From positions 56,146,968-56,210,967 of the forward strand of contig NC_060257.1 of assembly GCF_921293095.1 (NCBI RefSeq): 64,000 bases of DNA, given 5' to 3'. The notes below the pieces were generated by a model. It saw nothing but the letters and a program-made list of their open reading frames with translations, had not been told where the DNA came from and ran no database searches. The translations under genes and the position numbers were made by a program. The DNA comes from Ischnura elegans. Lineage: Eukaryota > Arthropoda > Insecta > Odonata > Coenagrionidae. Each line of letters opens with the position of its first letter. Position 1 is the stretch's first letter. Shown here in pieces: positions 47,845 to 59,279 of the stretch.

Positions 47845-48117
47845 AATAATCACATTTATTTCACTGTTATACGTTGATTACATTCTACAATATATCATTT
47901 CATTGCCCATTAAAAAGAACCACAGGAAAATAAATAGAGGATAGGAGCACCATATTCAGAAAATAAATGGAAGTAGTAGGGGTTAAGGCCGCTTTACATT
48001 GTCATTACTACATTTCGTACTGAAAAACTGCTACGGGCGTACTGACAGCGTTATGCAGACGTTAAACGATTGAGGCAGGGAGCCGCTTGAGACACAGATG
48101 CTGCACTCCAGGCTTAG

Positions 48118-48376
48118 ATTGCTTTAGCAACTGAGAATAAATATCTTTGAAAGCGACACAGAAAACGTCATCCTAGAGCCCCACTATATTTCCTGGTCCG
48201 ACAGAATTGAGAGAAATATTTTGCCGAACGGATATATATGGGAAAAAGTTTTTCCCCCGAACCATAAATGACTTTAATAAATACTAATCGTAATTTCCCA
48301 TTTCCTTTTTATGTGTCCGAACACCCTCCGCCACACGCCTTTTTAGGCGGCTTCCGGGGTGGTATGTAGATGTACA
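48118..48376 (+). repeat. LINE 3'-end fragment
   Basis: Same block as 27480-27750: CCCACTATATTTCCTGGTCC, AACCATAAATGACTTTAATA, CACACGCCTTTTTAGGCGGC and a GGTGGTATGTAGATGTAC end. Confidence 0.7.
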
Positions 48377-48595
48377 CGCGACTCGTAATTCCGGGTTAGA
48401 AATGCATTAATTTCTTATTATCGCGTGTAATTACGCGAATGCACGATCGAAATTATATCGGGGGCAATCATGCCATCTCACGTCTATGCATCCTTGCATT
48501 CGTTCCAGCAATTAACCGCTTTACACGACGCAGTTTTGACTGCGTCTTCGTTTACGTGTCAGATTGTGCAATTACGTGTCCAGTACGGGCTTGAC
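48377..48595. mobile_element. PIF/Harbinger-type MITE remnant
   Basis: It aligns by eye with 62440-62676 (AATGCATTAATTTCTTA, ATTACGCGAATGCA, CCGCTTTACACGACGCA, CGTGTCAGATTGTGCAATTA) but has lost clear termini. It directly abuts the LINE fragment. Confidence 0.55.
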
Positions 48596-49221
48596 ATTCA
48601 CGGGAGAGGAGCCACCTTGGTGTCACCATTGTAATACCCCTTTTGAAAGTGATTTACTAAAGTTCCGAAAGTGAAAGCATTCTGATCGAGCACGGTGAAT
48701 ACTTGCCTTATCGACTTTCCGTCGAAAGTAACTGGGATTTTGGTAAAAATCGTTACATCTTAGGCGACTTCCCGGATAATATCACCCTTGAAATCTTGTT
48801 TGTAAAAGAAATGAACGTTTTTGATTAACTATTACCGATTAAATAAAATAGTTTTGCATTTTCAAAGTCTACAGCAGCGGATAAAGTGAGTCAAAAACGT
48901 ACTTTCATTCTTAAATAATGATTTGATTGGTGCAAAATGACCCTAGCTGTTTCCACTCCAAAAAAAAAAACAAATCTACGACTGTGCTACCCAGTACTTG
49001 ATGGCTAAGATGAAGATCTTCAGTGAAGAAATATTCCGGGATTGGTCCAGGATTCAAACCAAGGTCTTCCGATTGCTGGTGTTTCGATTTTTCAATGATG
49101 GTAATTTTTTCGTCGTTTCTTTAAAAAATGTTGATTTCCTAGGCAGTTGCATTAAGGATCCATCGTTCATCCCTATTATCCTTATAGTCTGCGTTTCCCG
49201 AGTCCTAATCTCATACGTCGG

Positions 49222-49358
49222 CAGCCGATTTACACGGGGCAGGTTAGAACTGCATTTCTTTCTCCAATTGGCGTGGAATTGCTCGAATGCATGAACGAAA
49301 TTAGCGCCTTCGTACACACATCAGATCGTTTAAGTACGTGCCCCGTGTAAAACGGTCA
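49222..49358. mobile_element. PIF/Harbinger-type MITE, internally deleted
   Basis: Ends are GCCGATTTACACGGGGCA and TGCCCCGTGTAAAACGG, matching 62440-62676. The central 100 bp of that copy is missing here. Confidence 0.65.
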
Positions 49359-49894
49359 TAATAACATTTTTTGTTGTTTTTGAAAGCATACTAATATGTC
49401 TCTTTTGTTCGAATTTGACTTTATCATTCAATTTCAATGGTAATTTGACGATGTATTCCTCTGCAAATATTTAATGTATGACGAGGGGTTAGATGGAAGA
49501 TGGGACTTTCTTGTCTCAGCCTCTCCCAATAAGATGAATTATTATTATTATTCTCATCTTCCATGCTTGGATTTCATATTAACGCATAATTCTACACGCG
49601 ACAGTCCGTGTCAAACTCATAATGTTTTGACTTCTATTACTTATTTATCGTATTTACTTTTGTAAGTAATTTACGTATCAAGTGTTATCACATGTAAATG
49701 TACCAGAGTAACAAATTTAACGAATCAACCCCGTCCCACTTACCGTATAGGATTTTCTTCTTCAATAGAGCTCGGCCTTGGGCCTATTACTTTTCATAGT
49801 GCCGATGAATCATTCTCATCTTGCCCCATCCTAGCTAACCCAACATCAATCTATCAAGGTTTTCTCTGCATCTCCTCCATCTCTAGTTCGCGTT

Positions 49895-50640
49895 CCATTT
49901 ATGGTCGACAGAGAAGATAAAATGAGAGTGATATTTTGTCGAACGAGTGAGAGTAGGATTTCATTTTCCCTCCGAACAGTAAAGGACTTTAATTAATACT
50001 AGGTGGGACACGGTAATATCACATCTCCTCGAGAATCTCCCTTTCTTTTTTTTTAACGGCTGGTGTCTCAATTCTGAATCACACGATCATTTTTTTCGTC
50101 ATTTTCGCGTGACCAATTCAGCGATCACTCGAGTGATCACTCACAAATGATCGTCGTTGGCAATTGTTTTCGCGATCACTCCAATGATGAGGATTCCCAT
50201 CGCTTTTTTTTTCATCACTCGTCTGGTCGCTTTTTCCGTCGCCGAAACCGTCACCGAAACCCCATATCAGTCAATCAGAACGCATGCCCGTATGGAGCGA
50301 TTGCAGCGCAACTTTTGACAATCGTGGGAACGACATAGAACAGCGGAAATGATGCGAAAAGCGACGGCTGGAGGGATCGTGTGATTCAGAAAAATGATCA
50401 CTCGAGCGATCACTTTTCCGGTCGCGAAAAGCGATGGCTTGAGTGCTCATTTTAAGAGGTACGAAGCAAATGATTGTGTGATTCAGAGAAATGATCACTC
50501 GAGCGATCACTTTTCCGGTCGCGAAAAGCGATGGCTTGAGTGATCATTTCAAGAGGTACGAAGCAAATGATCGTGTGATTCAGGCTTTAACACCCCCCGC
50601 CAAACGAGGCGGCTTACGAGGTTGTGTATAGGTGTAGATT
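49895..50640 (+). repeat. LINE 3'-end fragment split by a MITE
   Basis: The left part (to about 50062) carries the AACAGTAAAGGACTTTAATT block and the right part (from about 50588) the AACACCCCCCGCCAAACG block that are contiguous in 27480-27750. The MITE at 50063-50587 is inserted between them. Confidence 0.65.
50063..50587. mobile_element. MITE with TGAATCACACGATCAT ends and internal duplication
   Basis: The termini TGAATCACACGATCAT and ATGATCGTGTGATTCA are perfect inverted repeats of 16 bp. Near the right end a unit of about 90 bp (GATCACTCGAGCGATCAC, then GCGATGGCTTGAGTG) is repeated in tandem at about 50397-50485 and 50492-50580. Superfamily not assigned. Confidence 0.7.
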
Positions 50641-50689
50641 AACCCTCCTGTCTCCATATCTCCCCTTTCTGCTCCGAGCAACGTCAGGC

Positions 50690-51042
50690 CTCAAGTCACA
50701 CGATCATTTTATCCGTCCATCAAAGTGACGGAGTTCTAGAGATAGAGACACTGAATGGACTTTAGCGATAGGTTGTCAGGGACCAAAAGGGTGATCGCTC
50801 GAGCCATCATTTTCTGAATCGCACCGTCATTCTTATTGTCCCTTTTTCCATCGATTTTTCCATCAATATTCCGTATTTACAAATGCCTTTCATTTGAAAG
50901 CCAAGCGTGGCGTTACAATCTCTGTTAGCGGCCTTGCGTTCTGATTGGCTGAAGGACGGTGCGGAAAAGGGACGTGTTGAATGATAGGAAAAGGGATGGG
51001 ATATCCATCCCTCGAGCCATCGCGGAAAATGACGGTGTGAAA
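50690..51042. mobile_element. MITE related to 50063-50587
   Basis: It starts AAGTCACACGATCATTTTAT and ends GGAAAATGACGGTGTGAAAC, imperfect inverted repeats resembling the neighbour's ends. GCTCGAGCCATC words occur inside. Boundaries are approximate. Confidence 0.5.
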
Positions 51043-51489
51043 CGGTAATTAATCTTCCCCCATCATTGGAGCGGTCGCTGGAGTTGTCCCTCCAAAGGAA
51101 TGGAAAAACTGCAGTCAAATTTTCTCGGGTTCACCGGGTCAGATCCTCCATTCCCGGTGCGAAGCCCGAGAAAACTTTAGTGCAATTGTTCGCCGAGAAA
51201 AAAAAACAAATATTATATCGAATGAAAAAATTGAGTGTAATTCAGACTTTACTCCCTTCCACCCACCATGTATAGCACTTCCTCGTACCTCACATTCTCC
51301 GCGTTTACTTCTCCAGTGCCTTGAGCCGATTCTCATCCTCCTTTCTAAGCATCATTCCACGTATCCACTCCGGAAAGGGCTACGCTCTTATCAGACTATT
51401 CTCTGGCCTTTTATTATCACTCGTACACCACGCTACTCTCTGCAATGGTACTCAGCATGGAAACAAGGAGCTATGGGGCAAATTAGTTC

Positions 51490-51655
51490 CCTGGTTGGGA
51501 TATGAGGCGATCAGTACATATTTAAATTTCCAACAGTATTTGTGGACGCTGATTTATTATATGCTGTTGAATTTTTTGAGCATCCTTACTCCTACATCAT
51601 AAAATTAAGTCTCGCAATTATCAATATCGAAGTACTTCGGAAGAAATTAAAGGTC
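51490..51655 (+). repeat. Direct repeat, copy 1
   Basis: CCCTGGTTGGGATATGAGGC through GAAGTACTTCGGAAGAAATT matches 53043-53211 with scattered substitutions. Not coding. Confidence 0.75.
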
Positions 51656-52321
51656 ATGTAATGGAAAGTAATTGAGACTTGAAAATAATGTAGTCAGGCC
51701 CATTTCAGAGAAATTTTTATATAAGAGAAAAATTTCATTTTTTGGTGAATCTTAATGATTTTCTACAACAATTGTGGAGTTCTATTGTGTGTTCGTGTTA
51801 AAAAGTTCAGGATAACGTGGAAAACTTTCGAGGTGCGGTACTGGTGACCGTATTGGCGGAGCGACTTGTATATTTAGAGTGTGCACTTCATTAAAAGAGG
51901 TGTAACTATTATCTCTCAAGGCAGTTTTGCGATATTTCAGATATTCTCGTATTAAGTGCGCCCGATGGTGATGTAGCAGCCAGTTTCATTTCTGAATGTG
52001 ATATGTCTAGTAGTCTCCGTCTTCGGGTTAGGAAATGTAGCTTTTTGCCGTTTGAGCGTAGCGGCTAAATCTCACGTATTCCTTTTTTTTATTTTTCGTT
52101 GGTCAAGTCGAGCATGAAGTGAAACATGGAGATCGTTGCCACGGATGAAGTTAATTGCTGGGTTTGCTCTCTGTGCGTCATATGAGACCAACTGTAAATC
52201 AGTACTTTTGAATCATACGATCCACTCTATAAACGAAAATAAGGTATAGTTTTCTGTTGTCTGAACTCTTTAGAGTAGTTCGAGCGGAAGAAATTCATCC
52301 TCCAGTGTGAGCCATTTGGAA

Positions 52322-52978
52322 CAGGGTTGATTGATTTAAATCACTTTGATTTAAATCATAATGTGATCTTTATGTTTGATTTTTAAAGAGTCAAGAAAAG
52401 GAAGCTGTAAGTGCTTAATTTTTATTTTTATTTCTTAATTAATACAATGAATCGACAGTTATCAGCACAATGGTGGCTCTCAAGTAGAAATGATACTGTA
52501 GGAATGCATGTAACATGAAATTTAAAAAAAATGGCTTTGGTTAGAATACTAGTGTATCCGTTGAAAAAAATTGTTTTCTGATTTAACTTCTAAGCGTAGG
52601 CACCATACAAAGTTGCAATTACAGAATTTTTCTAAACTTCATATGCTTTAGAACCGCAGAATATAGTACATTTGATACTTCCAATGGCAATTTTATATTA
52701 TGCTGGTGTAATTTTTAATTTGATACCATTGGCATTTCCATAGTTCTCTCCCCTGATTTACTAAATGTTGTATTGAGTTTAGAGTATGTTGCCTCTTGTT
52801 GTTTTTGCAAACGATCATTCTCCAATATGCTGCCCAAATAGTTAGTTTTGCAAATGACTGAATTTTTGATGAATGGAGAATCATAAAAATCTCATTTAAA
52901 TCAATAAAATCCGATTTAAATAAAAAAAATCAACAAAAATGATTTTTTTGAAAAAAATCATGATTTTTATCAACCCTG
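52322..52978. mobile_element. hAT-type MITE (657 bp, 8-bp duplication ATTTGGAA)
   Basis: A perfect duplication ATTTGGAA lies at 52314-52321 and 52979-52986. Ends are CAGGGTTGAT and ATCAACCCTG, followed inward by ATTTAAATCA-type repeats on both sides. No transposase. Confidence 0.9.
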
Positions 52979-53042
52979 ATTTGGAATATTTCAGTTTTTC
53001 ATTCTTTCGAACATAGAGATTTCATCGTATCGCTAAAATAAT

Positions 53043-53211
53043 CCCTGGTTAGGTTATGAGGTGAACAGTATATATTTAAATTGCCAACGGTATTTGTAGG
53101 CGCTGATTGATCATATATTGTTGAAGTTTTTGAGCAGTTTTTTTACTCCTGTGTCAAAAATTAAAGGCTCGCAATTATTCGTAACGAAGTACTTGGGAGG
53201 AAATTAAAGGC
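53043..53211 (+). repeat. Direct repeat, copy 2
   Basis: Second copy of 51490-51655, about 1.55 kb downstream in the same orientation. A hAT-type MITE sits between the two. Confidence 0.75.
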
Positions 53212-54734
53212 AAAAATTTTGACAGTTCCTCAAGCATGCTGGACACAATTGACTACTAGCAACTTCACTTGGCTCCAGTTACATTCCAGGATACTATCGA
53301 ATATTTTTTCATGTAGAGGAAATTTTATTTTAATTTATTTGCTCAATTTCTCGGGAACAGGTCGGGGTAAATTCAAGTCTTTCTTTTTATTAAGATTTTT
53401 ATTATGATTTGGATACTCTACTATTTATTTTCATTCTTAACTTTTAATTGGTTTAAAGTATACCAGGACTAGCCACGGTGATAACTTATACGGGGTCACC
53501 CGCAATGCACAATCGTGCGAAAGATCCACAGAGAAAAAATCATCCGCCTTGACCGGGATTAACTTTGAATTCCTTGGTGAATTTGCCTTACCTTATGAAT
53601 TTATTCATTTTGATGTTACGTTTTGAACATATGAAGAGGAAAATAGTTTTATCCATTTTCTAATTGCACGAGTCTTTTTCTTTGCTACATCTCCTTTCAC
53701 ATAGTTCATCAACACTGTAATTTATTTTGTGTTACTGAAGTAATATTATAATGCGTGTGTTACTTTTTGTTAACGCTTCAATCCTAAGTGTGTTGCGTCT
53801 GTTAAGTGGTAAGTTCGTGAACTGTTAAAAAAATGACTGAAATCGTGGTCAAATTTTTATTCTGCATGCGCCACCTTGTATCAGTAAGGTGAACTGTCAC
53901 CAGCAGCGAGTCGCGGAAGAATAAAGCGAGATATAAAAGGTAAAAAGATGAAAATGAGGTCAATTACTTGAATTTCAAATTTTCGCAAATTGCTTACAGT
54001 AATGGAATAGTGAGAGTAGTGGATTATGATCGTTATCAATGACGGGCTTCTTGCAGTTAAGTTACCCATGGAGGGGAATTTAGCGGATTCTTTGAGTGTA
54101 CCTTGTTTTTAGAAAATAATATTTTGTTGGAATGAAGTATGTGTTATTAGAAAGTGTCGTGTGCATGCTGTTTTGATGCCAAGGATACATTTTTCTTCTT
54201 GACTGCATTTATCGACCGTTCGTAAGCTCATCACTACCGAGCCCTCGGTAATCTTTTCGGTCTTCATATTATGACATCAGGTTTTCCACAACATTTCCTG
54301 TCATTTTTTTATCATCGCCCCACCAGTATGAAGCTATCTTTTGCAAAGCCTGCCACACGTTATATTTTGACGAATATAGGCTTATTATTTTATGGTAGCA
54401 TAACATTATTTGTTATTTAACTTAAGGAGAAACTCTGCTGATATGTGTAGTACAAAAGCAAGTATTTTTTTTATCAAGGAGCATATTGTGCATAGTAACT
54501 TTCGATTTGTCCAATAGCCGTCGTATTGTTTTTTTCGAATTCATATTGTGCTGAATCAAATGCACCAGCTAATCCTACATATATTTTTGTGCATGGCATA
54601 ATTATCCTATGACAGCTCCGAGATAAAATAAGAAAATTAAAATACCAGGACAAGAACAGTTCTCTTCCTTTAATTTTCTTTATGTAGTAGTGATATAAAA
54701 TATTTGGGTATTTATAATTCAAGGACTAATTCAG
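53212..54734. other. Intronic, no gene seen
   Basis: AT-rich, no recognisable coding or repeat structure. Confidence 0.45.
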
Positions 54735-55085
54735 GGGATCGGGTTGGTGTGGTGGCTAGAGTGTTGGCTTCCCATCCCGTGGGCTTGAGTTCAAATCCTG
54801 GGGGTGGCAAAGAATTTTCAGAAACTGCCTGATTCCTGCTTGAATGTTATGTCCGGAGGACATTTCAAGGACAGCAATCCGCCCGTCGGATGGGACGTTA
54901 AGCTGTGGTCCCCTGGGCGCCTTTCGTCGAGAGCAGGCTAATGCCGACGCCGGGTTTCTCTCCACACTTCCTTACGTACCCATCCCTCATGGCGCAAATG
55001 ACTTAAGCTGTCGGTCGCCTCCTCCAAATATCACACCATACCTCACTTCCGTAGAGAAGCATGGGACTAAATCATGGTAAATAAT
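54735..55085 (+). repeat. tRNA-derived SINE, well preserved
   Basis: An A-box-like TGGTGGCTAGAGTG (54750-54763) and a B box GTTCAAATCC (54789-54798) at tRNA spacing are followed by a body of about 280 bp with GATGGGACGTTAAGCTGTGG and TCATGGCGCAAATGACTTAA. A degraded copy is at 6890-7185. The B box implies RNA polymerase III transcription. Confidence 0.7.
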
Positions 55086-55254
55086 ATCTTGTCTCGCATC
55101 ATACCCTTACTCTGTAATTTGCTGAACCCTGTAACGCAGCGGTGGAAGGAAAGCGGTGCGAATTGCACAAATTATAATTTTCAGAGGATCGTATGCCATT
55201 CACGAATGACATTATTTGTTTTTCCAACTTGAGGAGGAACCCCGCCGAAGTAGA

Positions 55255-55340
55255 AGATGTCTAGGTAGTTCGAATGTTAGAAAATTTGGCGTGAACACGG
55301 GAGATTCACATTCGAATCCCGGTGAAGGAATGTGATTTTT
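55255..55340 (+). repeat. Possible second tRNA-like SINE head
   Basis: CATTCGAATCCCGG (about 55311-55324) resembles a B box with a weak A-box-like GGTAGTTCGAATGTTAG upstream. No body is defined. Confidence 0.3.
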
Positions 55341-55499
55341 CCTCTTTGGAATTTTCGCACTTAAAGAGAAAGGTCCATTGGAGGCAATACATGGCTTATA
55401 TTGTACCCAAGTGATCATGGTTGGAAGTAATTTTGGATGTGGTAGTTAGGAGAAAGTTCCGCGTAGTATAAGAGCTCTTAGAGTAAAATGCACCCTCAT

Positions 55500-57215
55500 T
55501 TTGAATTTATTTTCCCAGGCCATTAGTGTGTACCCAATCGGACATACCCTACTCGATTGGATATCTTGGCAGCTTAATTTCCCCTACATGTCTACATGTT
55601 GCCTGTGTAAAATTTTCCTGTATCTTTTATTTTTATCTATCTTAATTTTGCGTGGAACCAATTGCCTAATTCAGTTCTTCTTTCTAATGATATGCAAAAT
55701 TCGTTCAAGCACCAAAGTCTAGGTGAGACTTCCCTTCTGTTTTAAGTCCTCTTTGTATTTCTTCTTTTATATGTCTCATCATCCAAATTAGTTTATCCAC
55801 GTTCGTCACTTTGTCTTATGTCCTTTCTTTTTTCACCCTGATATTTCTTTATCTTTTTAGCATTTTTATCGAGACAATTCACGTTACGTTAATATACTTT
55901 TAGTGTTCTTAATATTAAAGATTGAATAATTTTCTACTTAATTCACCTTAACAACCACGCTGCGTAGTCGAGATTTACTTACGATTTTCCATGTATTTAA
56001 CATTTATTTTAGGTTCGAAGTATTACGTTAACAAATGTGTACGAAATTTTTGTAGGCATAGATTTTCAGGTAGTTGAAAATTTCAAAAATTTATTTAATT
56101 TTGTTCTATTAGTATCCCACGGCATTAAGGGTGAGAAACGTTTTATTAATTTATACCAAGCTGTGTAAATTAATATGATAATTCAGTAATCTTTATTCCC
56201 TCATTATTAAGTTTTACTTTAAACCAATAAAATCATTTTAGTTGATTATATGTTTGAATATTCCCCATTAATAAAAAAATGATTTTCCAGAAATAATAAT
56301 GATTCTCTGATAATTATAAGTTCTCCAGTTTTCTGTAATTAGGAACTGCATTACGATTCACATTTTAAAATTGTATTGTCAATGGCAGTAATATAGTGAT
56401 TACGATCTGGTTGGGGTATCATTACGCTCAGGTGTGGGCCCTACCGACTCTAAACGATCATCTGTTTGCTTACATTTACCTAGGTATTTTCAGTTTTTAG
56501 TACAGTTGATTTTTCCTGACTTACTTGTAATGTGACCCCCAGAATGTGCTATCCACATGCTTATTCTCATATTCCGTAGAACAAAGTTTAGCGGTTTTCC
56601 TTTCGCCGACTTCGAAGGAGTATGCAAGCGCGTTATCGTTGCACGACATTGACCTTTACGGTGTCGTGGTTTCTGAAGCAAATCAATGTGAATACTTATC
56701 GTGGATAAAATATGTTGTATTGGACGGGAAGTAGTATCGTTCATGACCTTGGGATGGTATTTTTTGGTGTTTATACCTGTTTTCGACTGCGTCTGAATGA
56801 AATCGCCAATAATGTAGACGTGAGAGCTCTATTATTTGAATCGATATCTATTAAGCAGTCAGTTTCGCCACTGCACGTGTTAAAACAACAAGTTATTAGA
56901 GATACCATTAAATATCCTTTCCTTTTGTTTCAATGTGTTACCTAAGCCTTGACAGAAATATTGCTTACGAATAAAGCTCGACAAACCATTAATACCCTCA
57001 TTGTAGTGGTGTTTAACTAGTCCGTTAAACCTCAGAGTAAGTGTAAAAAAATATATTTACATAAAAGTAAGCTCGAAAAATGATAAACACCCTTATTGTA
57101 GCAGTGTAAAAGTATTCTGTAAAATATCATAGTGAATACAAACAACCATATTTGGTTTTTGCGCATGCGACCAAGACAGAAATTGCTGCGAGAAAATCCG
57201 AATCCAGTTGATGAG
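55500..57215. other. Intronic, no gene seen
   Basis: AT-rich; the short frames here are not recognisable. Confidence 0.4.
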
Positions 57216-57218
57216 TCT

Positions 57219-57252
57219 GATTGGCTGATCGTATTTGTCCTGGTATATAAGG
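57219..57252 (+). promoter_or_regulatory. CCAAT/TATA-like promoter block
   Basis: ATTGGCT (57220-57226, an inverted CCAAT) precedes TATATAAG (57244-57251). The downstream sequence has no recognisable gene. It may be a repeat's promoter or chance. Confidence 0.25.
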
Positions 57253-58330
57253 GCCAGGGTATTTGTTTTGTAATTCGTGTATTTCGATTGGGAATTTTAT
57301 TGCTGACGAAGAAGGAGTGTCAGGATTTCTCTCAAATCAGTTTATAAATATTCATACGCCAACTGCTCCCATTTCCTGTAATAACATTGAAGTTGGTGTT
57401 CCGATGTTGACTTTAGCGTCTAATTATGTGCAGCCTGAAGGGCGAGTAAGGATTGACACGCTACATTAATATCTATACCTAATCATCATACACTCCTTAT
57501 TTTCCGATTGGTGGAAAGCTCATTTTTTTTATTTTTAGTGCATTTTATACTGTATTTGGAAAAATGGTGGTTTTGTATCTTTTTTATTTTATTTTTATTT
57601 TCTTCATTTTAGTGGTGAATATTGTAATTGGTTAAACCAAAGTTGTAAAAATATTTGAAAAAAAATTATAACCAACGCCATCTATTGAGATATTTATAAA
57701 CTATTTTTCCATATGGAACTTGAGTTAATCAATCTTGACTATCATTTTATCATGATATCAAAACTTGATTATCATAATTAACTGACGTCATCTATTTTAA
57801 CGGAATCAACGCCACCTATAGAATTTATAACTATTTTTCTGCTTGAAAATTCAGTCAATTGGAGTACAATGGAACAAAATTTCAAATTTCTGAATATTCT
57901 ATCGTCATCGGGAGCAAGCAAGTGTGCTAATGTTCCCTCTTGTGTATAGTTCCTCTTGAGGGATGGCTGGGCTGCTCGATTTGAGTGGGAATTTGATGAA
58001 TCGGAGGGTAAGACTATCCTTCAAAAAGGAAATATGCTTCGCTGGCAGACGCACCTGCATAACTGGTGGGACGAGGCGATTTTTTTCCGGTCTTTGGCTC
58101 GTTCGAGCGTTCCTTCCTTTTAAACAACAGGCCTTCTCGTCATCGGAGTACCTCGCCACCTGCGCAAACGATTTCTGCCACGGTTCTCGTTTGTTTCAAG
58201 TTCTCTCGAGCTACTCCCGACGAGTATTTGCTCCAGAATTGGTCGCACTTAGCAGCGCGATCAAGTGCGTGTATGCATCCATCTTTTTGCCACTCTCGAC
58301 AGTCTGATGAAGGCCTATTTTACCTATACG

Positions 58331-58588
58331 CTGTGGCGGATACAAATGCGTTCGGCTATGCGTGACCCTTCTTGCGGGGTCGCCCGCATTGCCAGACAGT
58401 GCACAATTACGATAGTAACTTTTAATATCGTATGATGGCATTTTATTGTGAATGCGTATAATCAGTTTATTAAACTTTCGTAAACTTTGCATGTGACTTG
58501 ATTATTTTTTTATTACGATAAAAGTAAAAAAAGCTCAAGATATTTTTTGCGCCCCCCCTCCCTTGAGTTTTTTCTGTATCCGCCCCAG
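58331..58588. mobile_element. hAT-type MITE (258 bp)
   Basis: Ends are CTGTGGCGGATACAAA and TCTGTATCCGCCCCAG. Flanking 8-mers CCTATACG and CCTTTACG agree at seven positions. Confidence 0.7.
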
Positions 58589-58805
58589 CCTTTACGTGAC
58601 CTAAAGCCGGTTTGCCAGTCATGTCGTTGTGGAAATAAATAAATTTTTTTAAGTAAAGAAACATTAGTGCTGTACAGTGCTATTCACTACTTATATAGTT
58701 TATAATTTTTTTAAAGTAGCCATTTTTAGTGCATTCTGGCCCATGAAAATAAGATTACACCTTAAATCTAAACTTGAAGCATTTACGTTGTGGAAGGGCT
58801 CCATA

Positions 58806-58955
58806 TTAATAATGAAAAAAACTTTGTTACTTCCACAAAATTCACAGTTTCTATTTTATTACCGGTTTCGGCTATTACTCGTGTAATATCCGAAACCGGT
58901 AATAAAATAGAAGCTGTGAATTTTGTGGAAGTAACAAAGTGTTTTTCATTATTAA
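58806..58955. repeat. Near-perfect palindrome 3
   Basis: Arms of about 65 nt pair from TTAATAATGAAAAA inward to TATTACCGGTTTCGG and CCGAAACCGGTAATA, with an ATTACTCGTGTAAT hairpin at the centre. The layout matches 33989-34130 and 46477-46638, but no CTGANGA precedes the GAAAC here. Confidence 0.85.
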
Positions 58956-58984
58956 GATCTCTTTCGTTTGGTATCCAAGTGTGG

Positions 58985-59270
58985 GTTCACCAAGACACTT
59001 GGAAGGGGTTTTAATAGGAGATTTTAGAGGAGTTTTTATTTTAATTTTTTGTACATATATTTCCATACCACCGAAAACACCTCTATACGGCCTTTTACAT
59101 CGGGGTTATAAACTCGTTAACAGTTAAACGTGAAAAAAAAACCATGCACGAGAGAGGGGTAACTTAGTGAGGCGGGAATGGAACCCGCGACCTCCTGCTT
59201 GACAGGCGAGGACTTTACGACGACCACCGAGAGATCGTGACTTTACCCCGCAGCCACCTTGGCCGATAAA
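58985..59270 (-). repeat. SINE with tRNA-Asp-like head
   Basis: On the minus strand CGCCTGTCAAGCAGGAGG followed by CGCGGGTTCCATTCCCGC resembles the anticodon arm (GTC) and T arm of tRNA-Asp. Both arms pair, but the acceptor and D arms do not. The body continues to about 58985 and recurs at 39090-39260. Confidence 0.55.
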
Positions 59271-59279
59271 GTCTATTAG

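Noticed and set aside
57132-57347. IWFLRMR peptide resembling the SUZ12 exon 2 motif YRFLRTR
   Set aside because: The KPTQ part is missing, no acceptor fits the phase, and the following residues do not match.
58066-58365. Overlapping plus- and minus-strand frames of about 100 codons
   Set aside because: No recognisable protein; partly inside a hAT-type MITE.
59150-59275. tRNA-Asp gene
   Set aside because: Anticodon and T arms pair but acceptor and D arms do not. A SINE head is the better reading.
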